Shown piece after piece: positions 9,707 to 17,938 of a stretch of DNA of 64,000 nucleotides (position 1 is its first letter; each line of letters starts with the position of its first letter). The DNA comes from Tautonia plasticadhaerens (lineage in GTDB: Bacteria; Planctomycetota; Planctomycetia; Isosphaerales; Isosphaeraceae). The notes beneath the pieces were generated by a model that was given only the letters and a program-made list of their open reading frames with translations, was not told where the DNA came from and searched no databases. The translations under genes and the position numbers were made by a program. The stretch is from the NCBI RefSeq assembly GCF_007752535.1, contig NZ_CP036426.1, forward strand, positions 3,720,001 to 3,784,000, given 5' to 3'.

Positions 9707-10118
9707 CCGCCGATCGGCGACCGGGGCCCCCGGGCCGGTCCTCCCGGCGTCTCCCCGTCGCCGCGGCGATCGTCCCGGGGCCGGGGAGGCGATCGTCACG
9801 GGCCGCCTCGCCATCCGGGCGGCCGCCGCGGTGCTCTGCCTGGCCGCGATCGCCGGATGCGGCCGGGCGCCGGCGATGGGCCCCGACGAGGACGCGTTCA
9901 CCACCATCGACGCCCTCTACACCGCCGTCAGCCTCCAGGACCCCGGCCAGCTCGAGCGCAACGCGGCGACGCTGGACCAGCTCAACCAGGCCGACCGCCT
10001 GCCCGACGCCGCCCACGACGCCCTGACCGGGATGATCGCCGAGGCCCGGGGCGGTGACTGGGAGTCGGCCCGCCAGGCGCTCCGCGACTTCATGCTCGAC
10101 CAGCGTCCCGAGCACTGA
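9696..10118 (+). CDS. Small putative lipoprotein downstream of DUF1559
   Basis: ATG 9696 lies inside the end of the DUF1559 gene (11-base overlap) and gives 140 residues. The lipobox LAAIAGC places the lipid-carrying Cys at residue 55, after a hydrophobic stretch ([13 protein letters not shown]). The 36-residue polar lead is unusually long for a signal peptide, but there is no other ATG or GTG before the hydrophobic part. The mature domain is a helical, Asp/Gln-rich segment (about 85 residues) with [23 protein letters not shown]1559 genes followed by such small lipoproteins are, as I recall, common in this group. Function unknown. Confidence 0.7.
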
Positions 10119-10123
10119 CGGGC

Positions 10124-10196
10124 GGCCGGGGCGACGCGCGGCGAGCCCCGGATCGGAGGCATCCGAGCCCGGGGCTCGCCGCGCGTCGCCCCGGCC
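10124..10196 (+). terminator. 28-bp perfect inverted repeat after lipoprotein gene
   Basis: Arms 10124-10151 and 10169-10196 pair over 28 bases without mismatch, and inside the loop TCGGA/TCCGA can add five more pairs. It starts six bases after the lipoprotein stop. As with 5648-5716, no T-run follows. The remaining DNA to 10459, where the convergent vWA gene ends, holds nothing I can identify. Confidence 0.65.
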
Positions 10197-10459
10197 CCGA
10201 GGTCGGTGACCGACGGCTCCCCCGACTCCCCGCCGATTCGCCCATTACCCCTGACTGCAACTCCGCCGTTCCCCGATGATCTCGGTGCGGGGCGTCGCCG
10301 CGCGTGCCCTCGCCGACGGTCCCCGGATCGCCCGTCCGCGTCCGTCCTGGCCGTCGATCGGTCGCCCGGAGGCGTCCCCTCGCGCGGGCACGCCGGGACG
10401 CGACGATCGGGGGGCATCGGGGCCCGGGAGGCGGGCCGAGGGCGGGCCGTGCGGGAGGC

Positions 10460-11545
10460 CTAGGGGACGGGCCCTTCCCCGGCGGCCGGCTCCGGCTCCT
10501 GCTCCGGCTCGGGGACCGGCTGCGCGGCGAACCGGGCGGGGAAGGTCATCACGTCGATGTAGCGGTAGGAGCCGCCGGTGGCGTTGGCCAGGGTGCGGAG
10601 GGGGACGGAGAGGCCGGTGTCGGGGCCGATGCCGAACTCGATGGCCTGGATGCGGATCCGGCCGGCGGACTCGATGAGCAGCTCGGCCTCCCGGTCGGTC
10701 ATCTGGTCGGCGTCGGTGAGGAAGAAGATGACCTCGGGGTGCATCCGGAAGCTCGCCATCAGGGCGTCGACGTGGTTGGTGCCGCCGTCGGCGGGGGTGG
10801 CGGCCAGGCGGGTCTCGAAGCGGGACTTGTTGCCGGAGGTGGCGGGCATCAGGCTCGGGTTGCCCGAGGCGTCGAGGAACGGGGTCGGCTTCTCGTTGTA
10901 GAAGATGACCCCGAAGCGGGCGTCGGGCGGCAGGCGGCGGAGGCTGGCCAGCAGCTCCCGCTTGGCGATGTCGATCGAGCCCCGGTTGGTCATGCTGGCG
11001 GAGCGGTCGATGACGTAGGCGAACGAGGTGGCCCGCTCCTTCGCGCCGAAGAACTCGGTGCCGGCGCCGATCCCCTCGCCGCGGCCGCCGCCGGAGCCGC
11101 CCCCCTCGCCGCCCCCTCCCCCGGTGCCGGGGCCGGGCAGGACGCCGATGCCGGGCAGCTCGGGCAGGGGGAGGGGGTCGGCCGAGGGATCCGAGGCGGC
11201 GGGCAGGGCGAGGATCTCGTCGACCAGGGAGTCGGCCAGGTCGTCGGGGTTGGCGGCGGCCTCGACGGCCGGGGCGGCACCGAGCCGCTGCATCTGCTCG
11301 GCGGTGAGCGTGCCCCCCAGATCCTGCGGCCCGCCCCCGGGGGCGACGCCGGAGGAGGCCCGGTTGTCGACCGGCCCCAGCTCCCCCACCAGGCCCGGCG
11401 GCTCGTCGTCGTCCCGGCCCGGCAGCACGGCCTGGAGGACCAGCAGCGAGCAGGCCAGCAGCAGGAGGCCGTGGAAGGCCGCCGAGCTGGCCAGGGCCCG
11501 GAGGTCGGTCAGCGGCGATCGGCCGAGTTCAACGGTCCGGGGCAT
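10460..11545 (-). CDS. vWA-domain protein with TonB-like N-terminal helix
   Basis: 361 residues. A short cytosolic start leads into one helix (about residues 18-40, SSAAFHGLLLLACSLLVLQ). It contains Ser21-x3-His25, the same motif and almost the same position as the SxxxH of TonB and TolA that couples them to ExbB/ExbD or TolQ/TolR. A Pro/Gly/Ala-rich linker (about 45-160, ending in a run of glycines) crosses the periplasm. The C-terminal half is a von Willebrand A domain with MIDAS motif DRSAS starting at Asp180, then GGTNH and FLTDAD, and a Pro/Glu tail. It is the last gene of an operon with exbB and two exbD genes. Function as an energised vWA effector is inference. The vWA domain is certain; the TonB resemblance is by motif and context. 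Confidence 0.85.
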   Translation of the reverse strand: MPRTVELGRSPLTDLRALASSAAFHGLLLLACSLLVLQAVLPGRDDDEPPGLVGELGPVDNRASSGVAPGGGPQDLGGTLTAEQMQRLGAAPAVEAAANPDDLADSLVDEILALPAASDPSADPLPLPELPGIGVLPGPGTGGGGGEGGGSGGGRGEGIGAGTEFFGAKERATSFAYVIDRSASMTNRGSIDIAKRELLASLRRLPPDARFGVIFYNEKPTPFLDASGNPSLMPATSGNKSRFETRLAATPADGGTNHVDALMASFRMHPEVIFFLTDADQMTDREAELLIESAGRIRIQAIEFGIGPDTGLSVPLRTLANATGGSYRYIDVMTFPARFAAQPVPEPEQEPEPAAGEGPVP

Positions 11546-11587
11546 GGTGGGAAGGGCCTCGGTCGGTTCGAATCGGTGCGATCCGGG

Positions 11588-12352
11588 TCACGACGGGTCG
11601 CCGGGCGGGCCGTCGGGCGGGCCCGGCCCATTATAGGGGTCGGCGTCGGCCGGCCCGTCGACGAACCGGGGGGGCGGGCCCTCCACGTCGGCCCGCTCGC
11701 GTCGGCTTCGCCTCGGATTCGGCCGGGAGAGGGCCTGGCGGAGGATCGCCGAGGCGACCGCCGCGGCCACGATCGCCCCGACCAGCCAGTCCACCCCCCG
11801 GAACGGCCCGACCGGCCGCCACGGGCCCCTCGCCGGGCCGCCCGACGGCCCCCGGAGGACCGCCGGGGGCCCCGGGCCGACGATCAGCGGCGCGAGCCTC
11901 GGCTCGTCTCCCGCCCGGTATTCGAGCCGCTTCTGGTAGGTGCCGGGGAACCGGACGGTCGCCCCCAGCGGGGTGGGGTCGCCCCCCTCGGGCTCGGGGT
12001 AGACCACGCAGGACGGGTTCCCGGCCCGGTCGGCCAGCCACAGTTCCACCAGGGGGGGGTATTCCCCCACCGCCGGCTGGCGGAACCGCCGGGCCGCGCG
12101 GCCCTCGATCGCCACCCGGCGGCCGAGGAAGTCGCCGGGACGGCCCCAGAGGTCGGCGAAGGCGACCGGCTCGGGGGCGGGGGCGTCGGGGTCGTCGGGC
12201 CGGAGGGCGGACCGGTAGGAGTCGAGGTCGGCGATCGTCAGCGGGGCGTCGTCCTGGGCGCGGGCCGGGGCCGGACCCGGGGGGCCGGGGGCCCAGAGCG
12301 CCAGGGCGAGGCCCAGGCCCAGGAGCCGGGACCGGGTCGGGCGGCCGATCAT
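11588..12352 (-). CDS. Exported single-pass membrane protein with OB-like domain
   Basis: 254 residues, with a signal peptide (LLGLGLALALWAPGPPGPAPARAQ, cleaved after about residue 32 at ARAQ-DD). The periplasmic domain at about 60-165 contains FADLWGRPGDFLGRRVAIEG and VRFPGTYQKRLEYRAGD, a beta-barrel, OB-fold-like pattern. One helix follows (about 188-206, WLVGAIVAAAVASAILRQ), then a charged cytosolic Pro-rich tail. Its ATG overlaps the stop of the preceding exbD by four bases (ATGA), indicating translational coupling. It lies between the exbD genes and the vWA gene, so it may be a periplasmic partner or regulator of that complex. No named family is recognised with certainty. Confidence 0.72.
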   Translation of the reverse strand: MIGRPTRSRLLGLGLALALWAPGPPGPAPARAQDDAPLTIADLDSYRSALRPDDPDAPAPEPVAFADLWGRPGDFLGRRVAIEGRAARRFRQPAVGEYPPLVELWLADRAGNPSCVVYPEPEGGDPTPLGATVRFPGTYQKRLEYRAGDEPRLAPLIVGPGPPAVLRGPSGGPARGPWRPVGPFRGVDWLVGAIVAAAVASAILRQALSRPNPRRSRRERADVEGPPPRFVDGPADADPYNGPGPPDGPPGDPS

Positions 12353-12873
12353 GGCCCGGCCTCCGAGGCCGATCCGGCGAGGCGGACGGAGTCGACCCCG
12401 GCGGCGGAGCAGGCGCCGATGACCCGGGCGGCCTCCTCGTACCGGAGGCGGTCGTCGGCCTCGATCCGGACCTTCACCGGCTCCCCGGCGAGCTGCTCGC
12501 GATACCGGCGGAGGCGGCCCGCCAGGGCGTCGGCGTCGGGCACGTCGGAGCCCTGGAGGGAGAGCGAGACGAGGTCCCCCAGCTCGTCGGCCTCGGCCCG
12601 GACGACCAGGTCCGTCTCCAGGTCGGAGGTCGCCCCCGGCACCGGGCGGTTCCGGCCGGTCGAGGCCGAGTCGGGGGCGGCGACCAGGGCCGCCGGGGCC
12701 GAGGGCAGGTACAGGTCGATCCGGCTCTCCCCCGTGGGGGCCTGGAAGGTGAGGATGAAGAAGGCGAGCAGCTGGAAGGACATGTCCAGCATGGGGGCCA
12801 CCGGGAACTCGAAGGGTTCCTCGGGCGTCCTCCTGCGGGGCCTGGGGGCGGGCGTGCCGTCGGGGCCGGTCAT
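12349..12873 (-). CDS. exbD: ExbD/TolR-family proton-channel subunit (second copy)
   Basis: 174 residues with a 20-residue Arg/Pro-rich cytosolic lead, one helix at about 24-45 (FPVAPMLDMSFQLLAFFILTF) and a periplasmic domain. Asp30 in the helix is the proton-carrying Asp of ExbD/TolR/MotB relatives. The periplasmic end (VRIEADDRLRYEEAARVIGACSAAGVDSVRL) is the typical TolR fold closing strand and helix. ATG overlaps by four bases with the stop of the first exbD. Two different ExbD proteins may form a heterodimer in the channel. Choice of ExbD over TolR rests on the absence of tol genes. Confidence 0.85.
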   Translation of the reverse strand: MTGPDGTPAPRPRRRTPEEPFEFPVAPMLDMSFQLLAFFILTFQAPTGESRIDLYLPSAPAALVAAPDSASTGRNRPVPGATSDLETDLVVRAEADELGDLVSLSLQGSDVPDADALAGRLRRYREQLAGEPVKVRIEADDRLRYEEAARVIGACSAAGVDSVRLAGSASEAGP

Positions 12874-13346
12874 GGGGCGGCCTCCTCCGTCAGGACCACC
12901 AGGCTGAAGCGGGCGAATCCGGCCCGCTGGGCCTCGGCCAGGGTCGAGCGGACGGAGCCGTAGGGGGCGTCGCGGTCGGCCCGGACGATGACCTGGGTCG
13001 GCAGTTCCTGCCCCGAGTCGCCGAGCGAGGCCGTCCCCCGGAGCCGCCTGCGGGCCTGCTCGCCCCACCAGCCCGGGGCCCGGGAGGCGTCGAGCGCCCG
13101 CCCGCCGGCGATCAGGGTGCCGGCCTCGTCGACGACCACGACCATCCGGTCCTCGACGGTCATCGCCCCCGGCAGGGCCGAGGGGGCGACCGGCAGCCGG
13201 ACCTCGCGCTCGGCCGCCTCGATCGCCGTGCCGAAGTGGACGAGCATCATGAAGAACGTGATCAATTGCAGGACCACGTCCAGCAGGGGGGTCAGGTTCA
13301 GGTCCAGGCGGTAGGGGTCGGTGCCCTGTCGGTCTCGTCTCGGCAT
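12870..13346 (-). CDS. exbD: ExbD/TolR-family proton-channel subunit (first copy)
   Basis: 158 residues with a short basic start, then helix LNLTPLLDVVLQLITFFMMLV (about 16-36) with the conserved Asp23. The periplasmic domain includes VEDRMVVVVDEAGTLIAGG and ends APYGSVRSTLAEAQRAGFARFSLVV, a standard ExbD/TolR C-terminal pattern. It lies 85 bases after exbB and overlaps the second exbD by four bases. In the known complexes an ExbD pair sits inside an ExbB pentamer and converts proton flow into movement of a third protein. Here the likely third protein is the vWA protein at 10460-11545. Confidence 0.87.
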   Translation of the reverse strand: MPRRDRQGTDPYRLDLNLTPLLDVVLQLITFFMMLVHFGTAIEAAEREVRLPVAPSALPGAMTVEDRMVVVVDEAGTLIAGGRALDASRAPGWWGEQARRRLRGTASLGDSGQELPTQVIVRADRDAPYGSVRSTLAEAQRAGFARFSLVVLTEEAAP

Positions 13347-13431
13347 GGTGGGACCGGTCCGGGGGCGGGGGCCGATGGGGGATCACCGGGGACGGGGGGC
13401 GGTGGCCGGCGGCCGGGCCGTCGGCCCGGGA

Positions 13432-14427
13432 TCACTCCCCCTCCTTCGGCCCGCCGAGCGAGGTCCGGAACGGGGGGGGCTGGGGGGGCATCGGCATGGG
13501 GCCGCCGCCGGATCCGCCGCCCCCCCCGGGGGCGAGCGGGTGGGGGGGGCGGACGCCGGGGGCGAACTGCTCCAGCAGCGACTCGGCGGCCAGCTCCACC
13601 TCCAGCGACAGCCGGGAGATCCGATTGCGGAAGACGGCGTAGAAGGTGATCGCCGGGATCGCCACGCCGATGCCCATCAGGGTGGCGAAGAGGGCCGTCG
13701 AGATGCCGCCGGCCAGCAGGCTCGCCTCGGGCTGGCCGGCGGCCGACATGGCCCGGAAGGCGACGATCATGCCGTAGACCGTGCCGAACAGGCCGATCAG
13801 CGGGCCGAGCGTGCCGACCGTGGCGAGGTACGCCGTGCGGTGCTCCATCTCCATCGTCACGTCGTCGTTGACCATCTGCATCGCCCGGACCGCCGCCGGC
13901 TGGCCGCCCGGCAGCTTGCGGACGCCGGCCGTGAGCACCCGCCCCAGGAACGACGGGTCCCCGCTCACCCGCTCGAACGCCGAGGAGAACTGCCGCTGCA
14001 TGAGCTGGGTGCCCAGGTCCCTGGTCAGGCGCTCGGGGATGGCGTTGACCCGGCGGTACTCGAAGTACATCCAGGCGACCAGCGCGATCAGGTAGAACGA
14101 CATCAGGAGCAGGACCACGCCGATCGGCCCGGTCGAGGTGATCATCAGCCGCAGGAACGACGTGTCGAACCCGCCGCCCCCCCCCTCGGCCGTCGCCGTC
14201 GCAGGTGCCTCGCCCTCCTGGGCCAGGGCCGACGGGGGCGCGAGCATCGCCGTCGCGGCGAGCAGCAGCAGGGCCAGGGCCGCCGTCGGGGCGCTCCGGC
14301 CGGTTCGAGAGCGGGGCAATCGGGGCACGGGTAGGTCCACCGCGGGTCGTCGGCTCGGCTCGATCGGTCTCGCGGGCCCCGGCGACGCCGCTTCGGTCCG
14401 GCCGCCGGCCCGCCCTAATCCCTTCAT
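13432..14427 (-). CDS. exbB: ExbB/TolQ/MotA-family proton-channel protein
   Basis: 331 residues from ATG 14427. An N-terminal export signal (about 46-70, PTAALALLLLAATAMLAPPSALAQ) and a short Gly-rich periplasmic stretch come before the first channel helix (STGPIGVVLLLMSFYLIALVA). A cytosolic loop follows, then the conserved TolQ/ExbB block LATVGTLGPLIGLFGTVYGMIVAF and a third helix GISTALFATLMGIGVAIPAITFYAV. Both conserved Thr/Gly-rich helices are complete. The tail is Gly/Pro-rich. An N-terminal signal is seen in some ExbB proteins. The start is uncertain: a promoter candidate overlaps this ATG, and GTG at 14340 would still retain the signal peptide. It is the first gene of the vWA operon. 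Confidence 0.88.
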   Translation of the reverse strand: MKGLGRAGGRTEAASPGPARPIEPSRRPAVDLPVPRLPRSRTGRSAPTAALALLLLAATAMLAPPSALAQEGEAPATATAEGGGGGFDTSFLRLMITSTGPIGVVLLLMSFYLIALVAWMYFEYRRVNAIPERLTRDLGTQLMQRQFSSAFERVSGDPSFLGRVLTAGVRKLPGGQPAAVRAMQMVNDDVTMEMEHRTAYLATVGTLGPLIGLFGTVYGMIVAFRAMSAAGQPEASLLAGGISTALFATLMGIGVAIPAITFYAVFRNRISRLSLEVELAAESLLEQFAPGVRPPHPLAPGGGGGSGGGPMPMPPQPPPFRTSLGGPKEGE

Positions 14428-14455
14428 GGTAGACCATTCCCCCCCCGACCGACAA
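14426..14455 (-). promoter_or_regulatory. Putative promoter of exbB operon
   Basis: On the minus strand TTGTCG (14450-14455) and TACCAT (14426-14431) are 18 bases apart, like other promoter candidates in the window. The -10 box overlaps the chosen exbB ATG (14427), so either translation begins at GTG 14340 or this site is not the promoter. Confidence 0.4.
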
Positions 14456-14587
14456 CGCCGGCCGGCCGGCCGGCCCGGGGTCGGGCCGGCAGAATCGTTC
14501 GCGTCTTCCCGGCTTACGCCGCCCCCCATCGGGCCTTGACCCCCCCGGCGATCCCGGGCACACTCCGCCGCCAGGAGGGATCGCCCC

Positions 14588-16729
14588 ATGCCCGACGGAT
14601 CGCCCAGGCCCGCACCCGCCCGGATCTCCTACGCCCTGCTGTTCGGCCTCTCCCTGACCCTGCAGGGCTACCGGTCCCTCGACGGCGACCAGGCCTACCG
14701 CCTGCCGATCCTCCTGAACCGGCAGGACCCGGCCGTCTTCGCCGACGACCCCTTCGTCCGCGCCTTCGACGCCTTCAACCCCCACCGGGGCTACCTCGCC
14801 CTGCTCGACGCCCCGAGCCGCCTGATCGGCCTGCCCGCCTCGCTCTTCCTGCTCTACGCGGCCACCTTCGCCGTGACCTGCGTCGGCCTCCGGGCCCTGG
14901 CGAGGGCCGCCTGGCCGGGGTCGGGGGAGTGGGCCGGGATCCTGACGGTCGCCCTCGTCCTGCTGGCCGACGCCGGCAACGTCGGCACGAACCACCTGTT
15001 CGAGCCGATGCTGCTGGACCGCCTGATCGGCTTCGGCCTGGGCTGGGTGGCGCTCTCGGGGTTCGTCCGGGGCCGGGGGGGGATCGGCGGCGCGGCCCTG
15101 ATCGGCCTGGCCGGGCTGGTACACCCGTCGGTGGGGATCCAGCTCGGGATGCTGCTCGGGGCCGGGTGGGTGGCCTGCCTGATCCGGCCGGGGACGCTGG
15201 GGGTCGGTCGGCGATCGGCCTGGCTCGGGATCGGGGCGCTGGGCCTCGCCCTGCTGCCGACGGTCCTGATCCAGGCCCCGCAGAAATCGGCCCTGTTCGA
15301 CGGGCTCGACCCGGAGACGTTCCGCCTGCTGAGCTTCCACGTCCAGGGGCCCCAGCACATGCTGCCGGGGCTCTGGCGGGGGATGCAGTGGCTCGCCTGG
15401 TTCGGGTATCCGGCGCTGGCCGGGTTGACGCTCCTCGCCAACGGCCGGCCGATCTCGATCGAACGCCTCCGACTGTCGGCCCTGCTCGGCCTGCTCTTGC
15501 TCGGGCTATCGACGAGTTGGGTGGCGGTCGAGGTGCTCGAAGACCCCCGGGTCACCGTCTTCCAGCCGTTCCGGATGGCGACGATCGCCCGGGGGCTCTG
15601 CCTGGTGCTCGTGGCGGAGCGGGTCCGGTCGCACTGGCGGGCCGGGGGGCTGCCCGGGACGCTCCGGGGCTGCCTGCTCGTTGCCGGGCTGGGGAGCGAC
15701 GGCTCGATGGTCGTCGCCGTGCTGGCCGAACTGGCCTGTTCGCTGGGGGATCGGCTCGCCCTCAAGCTGAGGGGACTGCGGTCGGACGCCCGGCTCGACG
15801 CCCCGTCGTCGGCCCCCTCACCCGGGCTGCGCCCACCCTCTCCCCCGAAGACGGGGGCGAGGGTCGGATTCGGACCCCCTCTCCCCGCTCGCGGGGAGAG
15901 GGACGGGGTGAGGGGTCTTGGGTCGGACGCCGGGCCCGGGGCGATCGCCGGCCTGGTGGTCCTCGTCGTAGGCCTGGCGTATCTGGCCCGTCACGACCCG
16001 GAGTCCGGCCAGTGGCCGCTGCTCGGGGGGATCGTCCTGGCGGTGGCCCTTTGGGGGATCCGACGCCGATGGGCCGCCCCTCGATGGACGATCGGCCGGG
16101 CCCTCCGGCTGGCCGCCGTCTCCTACACGGTGCCCGCGCTCGCCCTGCTGGCCGCCCTGCTGCCGCCCGAGGGAACGCCCGCCTACCGGGCGGCCCGGGA
16201 GGCGCTCATCAGCCGGTGCCGGTTCGGGGAGTCTCCCACGGACGACGTCGAGCGGCTCGCCCTCTGGGCCCGGGCCCACACGCCGGAATCGGCCCGGTTC
16301 GTCGGCCCTCCGGGGCCGAAGACGTTCCGCCTCTGGTCGCGCCGGGAGGTCGCCTTCAACCGGGCCGCCGGCCCGTACGACGCCACCGGCCTGGCCGACT
16401 GGGCCTCCCGGTTCGCCGACCACGTCGCCTTCGACGGACCGACCGAGGCCTTCGCCCTCGCCTACCTTTCCGACCGCCACGCCCTGGAACGCCGCTATCA
16501 GCAGATGTCCGACGCCGATCGGGCCGCCCTCGCCCGTCGCCAGGGGGCCGACCACGTCCTCGCCGCCGCCCCCGACGGGCCGCCCGACCCGGCCTCGCCG
16601 CTCGAACTGCTCCGGGTCGACGGCCGGTATGCCATCTACCGGCTCCGCGACGAGGCCAGGCCCGGGCCGATCCCCGCCCTGGCCCGACGGGGGCGAATGC
16701 CACCGCAGGACCGGGTTGCCGTCGATTGA
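14588..16729 (+). CDS. Large polytopic membrane protein with dispersed repeat inside
   Basis: 713 residues from ATG 14588, with GGAGG upstream in the spacer. About ten hydrophobic helices lie in the first 400 residues, interrupted by loops with YRSLDGDQAYRLPILLNRQ near the N-terminus. Residues 409-443 are encoded by a dispersed hairpin repeat (SSAPSPGLRPPSPP-like, Pro/Gly/Arg-rich). More helices follow at about 450-535, then a soluble C-terminal domain of about 170 residues (ARAHTPESARFVGPPG, LLRVDGRYAIYRLRDE). The layout of helices, then a WARAHTP motif in the C-terminal domain, resembles planctomycete proteins I have seen described only as DUF6798-type or glycosyltransferase-like membrane proteins. 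The assignment is weak and no catalytic motif is certain. Confidence 0.75.
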   Translation: MPDGSPRPAPARISYALLFGLSLTLQGYRSLDGDQAYRLPILLNRQDPAVFADDPFVRAFDAFNPHRGYLALLDAPSRLIGLPASLFLLYAATFAVTCVGLRALARAAWPGSGEWAGILTVALVLLADAGNVGTNHLFEPMLLDRLIGFGLGWVALSGFVRGRGGIGGAALIGLAGLVHPSVGIQLGMLLGAGWVACLIRPGTLGVGRRSAWLGIGALGLALLPTVLIQAPQKSALFDGLDPETFRLLSFHVQGPQHMLPGLWRGMQWLAWFGYPALAGLTLLANGRPISIERLRLSALLGLLLLGLSTSWVAVEVLEDPRVTVFQPFRMATIARGLCLVLVAERVRSHWRAGGLPGTLRGCLLVAGLGSDGSMVVAVLAELACSLGDRLALKLRGLRSDARLDAPSSAPSPGLRPPSPPKTGARVGFGPPLPARGERDGVRGLGSDAGPGAIAGLVVLVVGLAYLARHDPESGQWPLLGGIVLAVALWGIRRRWAAPRWTIGRALRLAAVSYTVPALALLAALLPPEGTPAYRAAREALISRCRFGESPTDDVERLALWARAHTPESARFVGPPGPKTFRLWSRREVAFNRAAGPYDATGLADWASRFADHVAFDGPTEAFALAYLSDRHALERRYQQMSDADRAALARRQGADHVLAAAPDGPPDPASPLELLRVDGRYAIYRLRDEARPGPIPALARRGRMPPQDRVAVD
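15813..15916 (-). repeat. Dispersed hairpin repeat, in-frame copy inside a gene
   Basis: About 104 bases built of two hairpin halves. The first has CCCCTCACCC and CCCACCCTCTCCCCCG elements, the second CTCTCCCCGC facing GCGGGGAGAG and ending GGGGTGAGGGG. Compared with the intergenic copies at 38063, 52228, 54898 and 55040, it is in reverse orientation and holds the junction between two units without the 37-base spacer. The reading frame of the membrane protein passes through it unbroken. Confidence 0.8.
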
Positions 16730-16754
16730 ACGCCTGATCGTCGCTCCTCCTCCC

Positions 16755-16787
16755 TCTCTTCTCCGAGTCTCTGCGCCTCTGCGTGAG
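16755..16787 (+). repeat. Short pyrimidine-rich dispersed-type repeat
   Basis: The motif CTCCGAGTCTCTGCGCCTC followed by TGCGTGAG resembles a sequence I know scattered through many bacterial genomes between genes. Only one copy is visible here, so its repeat nature is recalled, not shown. Downstream, TAGAAT (16832-16837) could be a -10 box for the ABC gene, without a good -35. Confidence 0.3.
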
Positions 16788-16906
16788 GTCCCCTCCCCGC
16801 CCCCCGGGTGTGCGGCCCGAAATCCTCCGGCTAGAATGTCCCCTCCCGAGGGGGCCGGCCGTCGCGTCGCCCCGAACCCGAGATCGACCCGCACCGAGCC
16901 CCCGCC

Positions 16907-17938
16907 ATGACCGACCTCGCCCCCGGCTCGCACGCCATCCTCGTCCGGGGCCTCCGCAAGGTCTACCCCGGCCGCACCGGGCCGGTGACGGCGGTCGATG
17001 GCCTGGACCTGGAGGTCTTCCCCGGCGAGTGCTTCGGCCTGCTCGGGCCCAACGGCGCGGGCAAGACGACCACGGTCGAGATCCTCGAAGGGCTGAACGA
17101 GCCGACCGAGGGAGAGGTCGAGGTCCTCGGCCGGCGCTGGGAGGCGGAGGCCGACGACATCCGGGAGCGGATCGGCGTCACCCTCCAGGAGACCCGGTTC
17201 CCCGAGAAGATGACCGTCCGGGAGCTGCTCCGCCTCTTCCGCAGCTTCTACCGATCGGGCCCCGATCCCGACTCGCTGCTGCCGCTGGTGTCGCTGGAGT
17301 CCAAGGCCGACACCTACGTCGAGACCCTCTCCGGGGGCCAGCAGCGTCGGCTCGCCGTGGCCCTGGCGCTGGTGGGAGACCCGGAACTGCTCTTCTTCGA
17401 CGAGCCGACCACCGGCCTGGATCCCCAGGCCCGCCGCCAGCTCTGGGACGTGGTCCGGGGCCTCCGCGAGAAGGGGCGTTCCATCGTCCTGACCACGCAC
17501 TACATGGACGAGGCCGAGCGGCTCTGCGACCGGATCGCCATCGTCGACCACGGCAAGGTGATCGCCCTCGGCGCCCCCGACGAGTTGATCTCCCGGCTCG
17601 GCGGCGAGCACATCGTCGAGTTCAGCCTCGGCGGCGACGGCCCCCCGGCCGACCCGGCCTCCTTCGACGGCCTGCCGACGGTCGCCTCCTCCCGGCTCGA
17701 AGGCGAGGGCTACGCCCTTTCCGTCGTCGAGCCCCACGCGGCGATCCCGGCCCTCCTCGCCCTGCTGGAGCAGCAGGCCCGCCCGCTCCTCCGACTGACC
17801 ACCCGCCGCGTCAGCCTCGAAGACGTCTTCGTCGACCTCACCGGCCGACACCTCCGGGACGACGGCCCCGAGGCCGCCAACGGCGGCGAGGCCCCCGCCA
17901 ACGGCCGGGGGAGACGGAGGAGGTCGAGGGCGGGGTGA
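16907..17938 (+). CDS. ABC transporter ATP-binding protein (DrrA/CcmA type)
   Basis: 343 residues. Nucleotide-binding domain with Walker A GPNGAGKTT (47-55), Q-loop VTLQETRFPEKMT (91-103), signature LSGGQQRRLA (141-150), Walker B LLFFDEP (161-167) and H-loop LTTHYMDEAE. The C-terminal 110 residues (PDELISRLGGEHIVEFSLGG onward, then LTTRRVSLEDVFVDLTGRHLR) are the DUF4162-like extension typical of ABC-2 exporters of the DrrA family. It powers export of a lipid, drug or polymer through the ABC-2 permease encoded at 19001-20062. The pair is separated by an unrelated gene. Substrate unknown. Confidence 0.92.
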   Translation: MTDLAPGSHAILVRGLRKVYPGRTGPVTAVDGLDLEVFPGECFGLLGPNGAGKTTTVEILEGLNEPTEGEVEVLGRRWEAEADDIRERIGVTLQETRFPEKMTVRELLRLFRSFYRSGPDPDSLLPLVSLESKADTYVETLSGGQQRRLAVALALVGDPELLFFDEPTTGLDPQARRQLWDVVRGLREKGRSIVLTTHYMDEAERLCDRIAIVDHGKVIALGAPDELISRLGGEHIVEFSLGGDGPPADPASFDGLPTVASSRLEGEGYALSVVEPHAAIPALLALLEQQARPLLRLTTRRVSLEDVFVDLTGRHLRDDGPEAANGGEAPANGRGRRRRSRAG

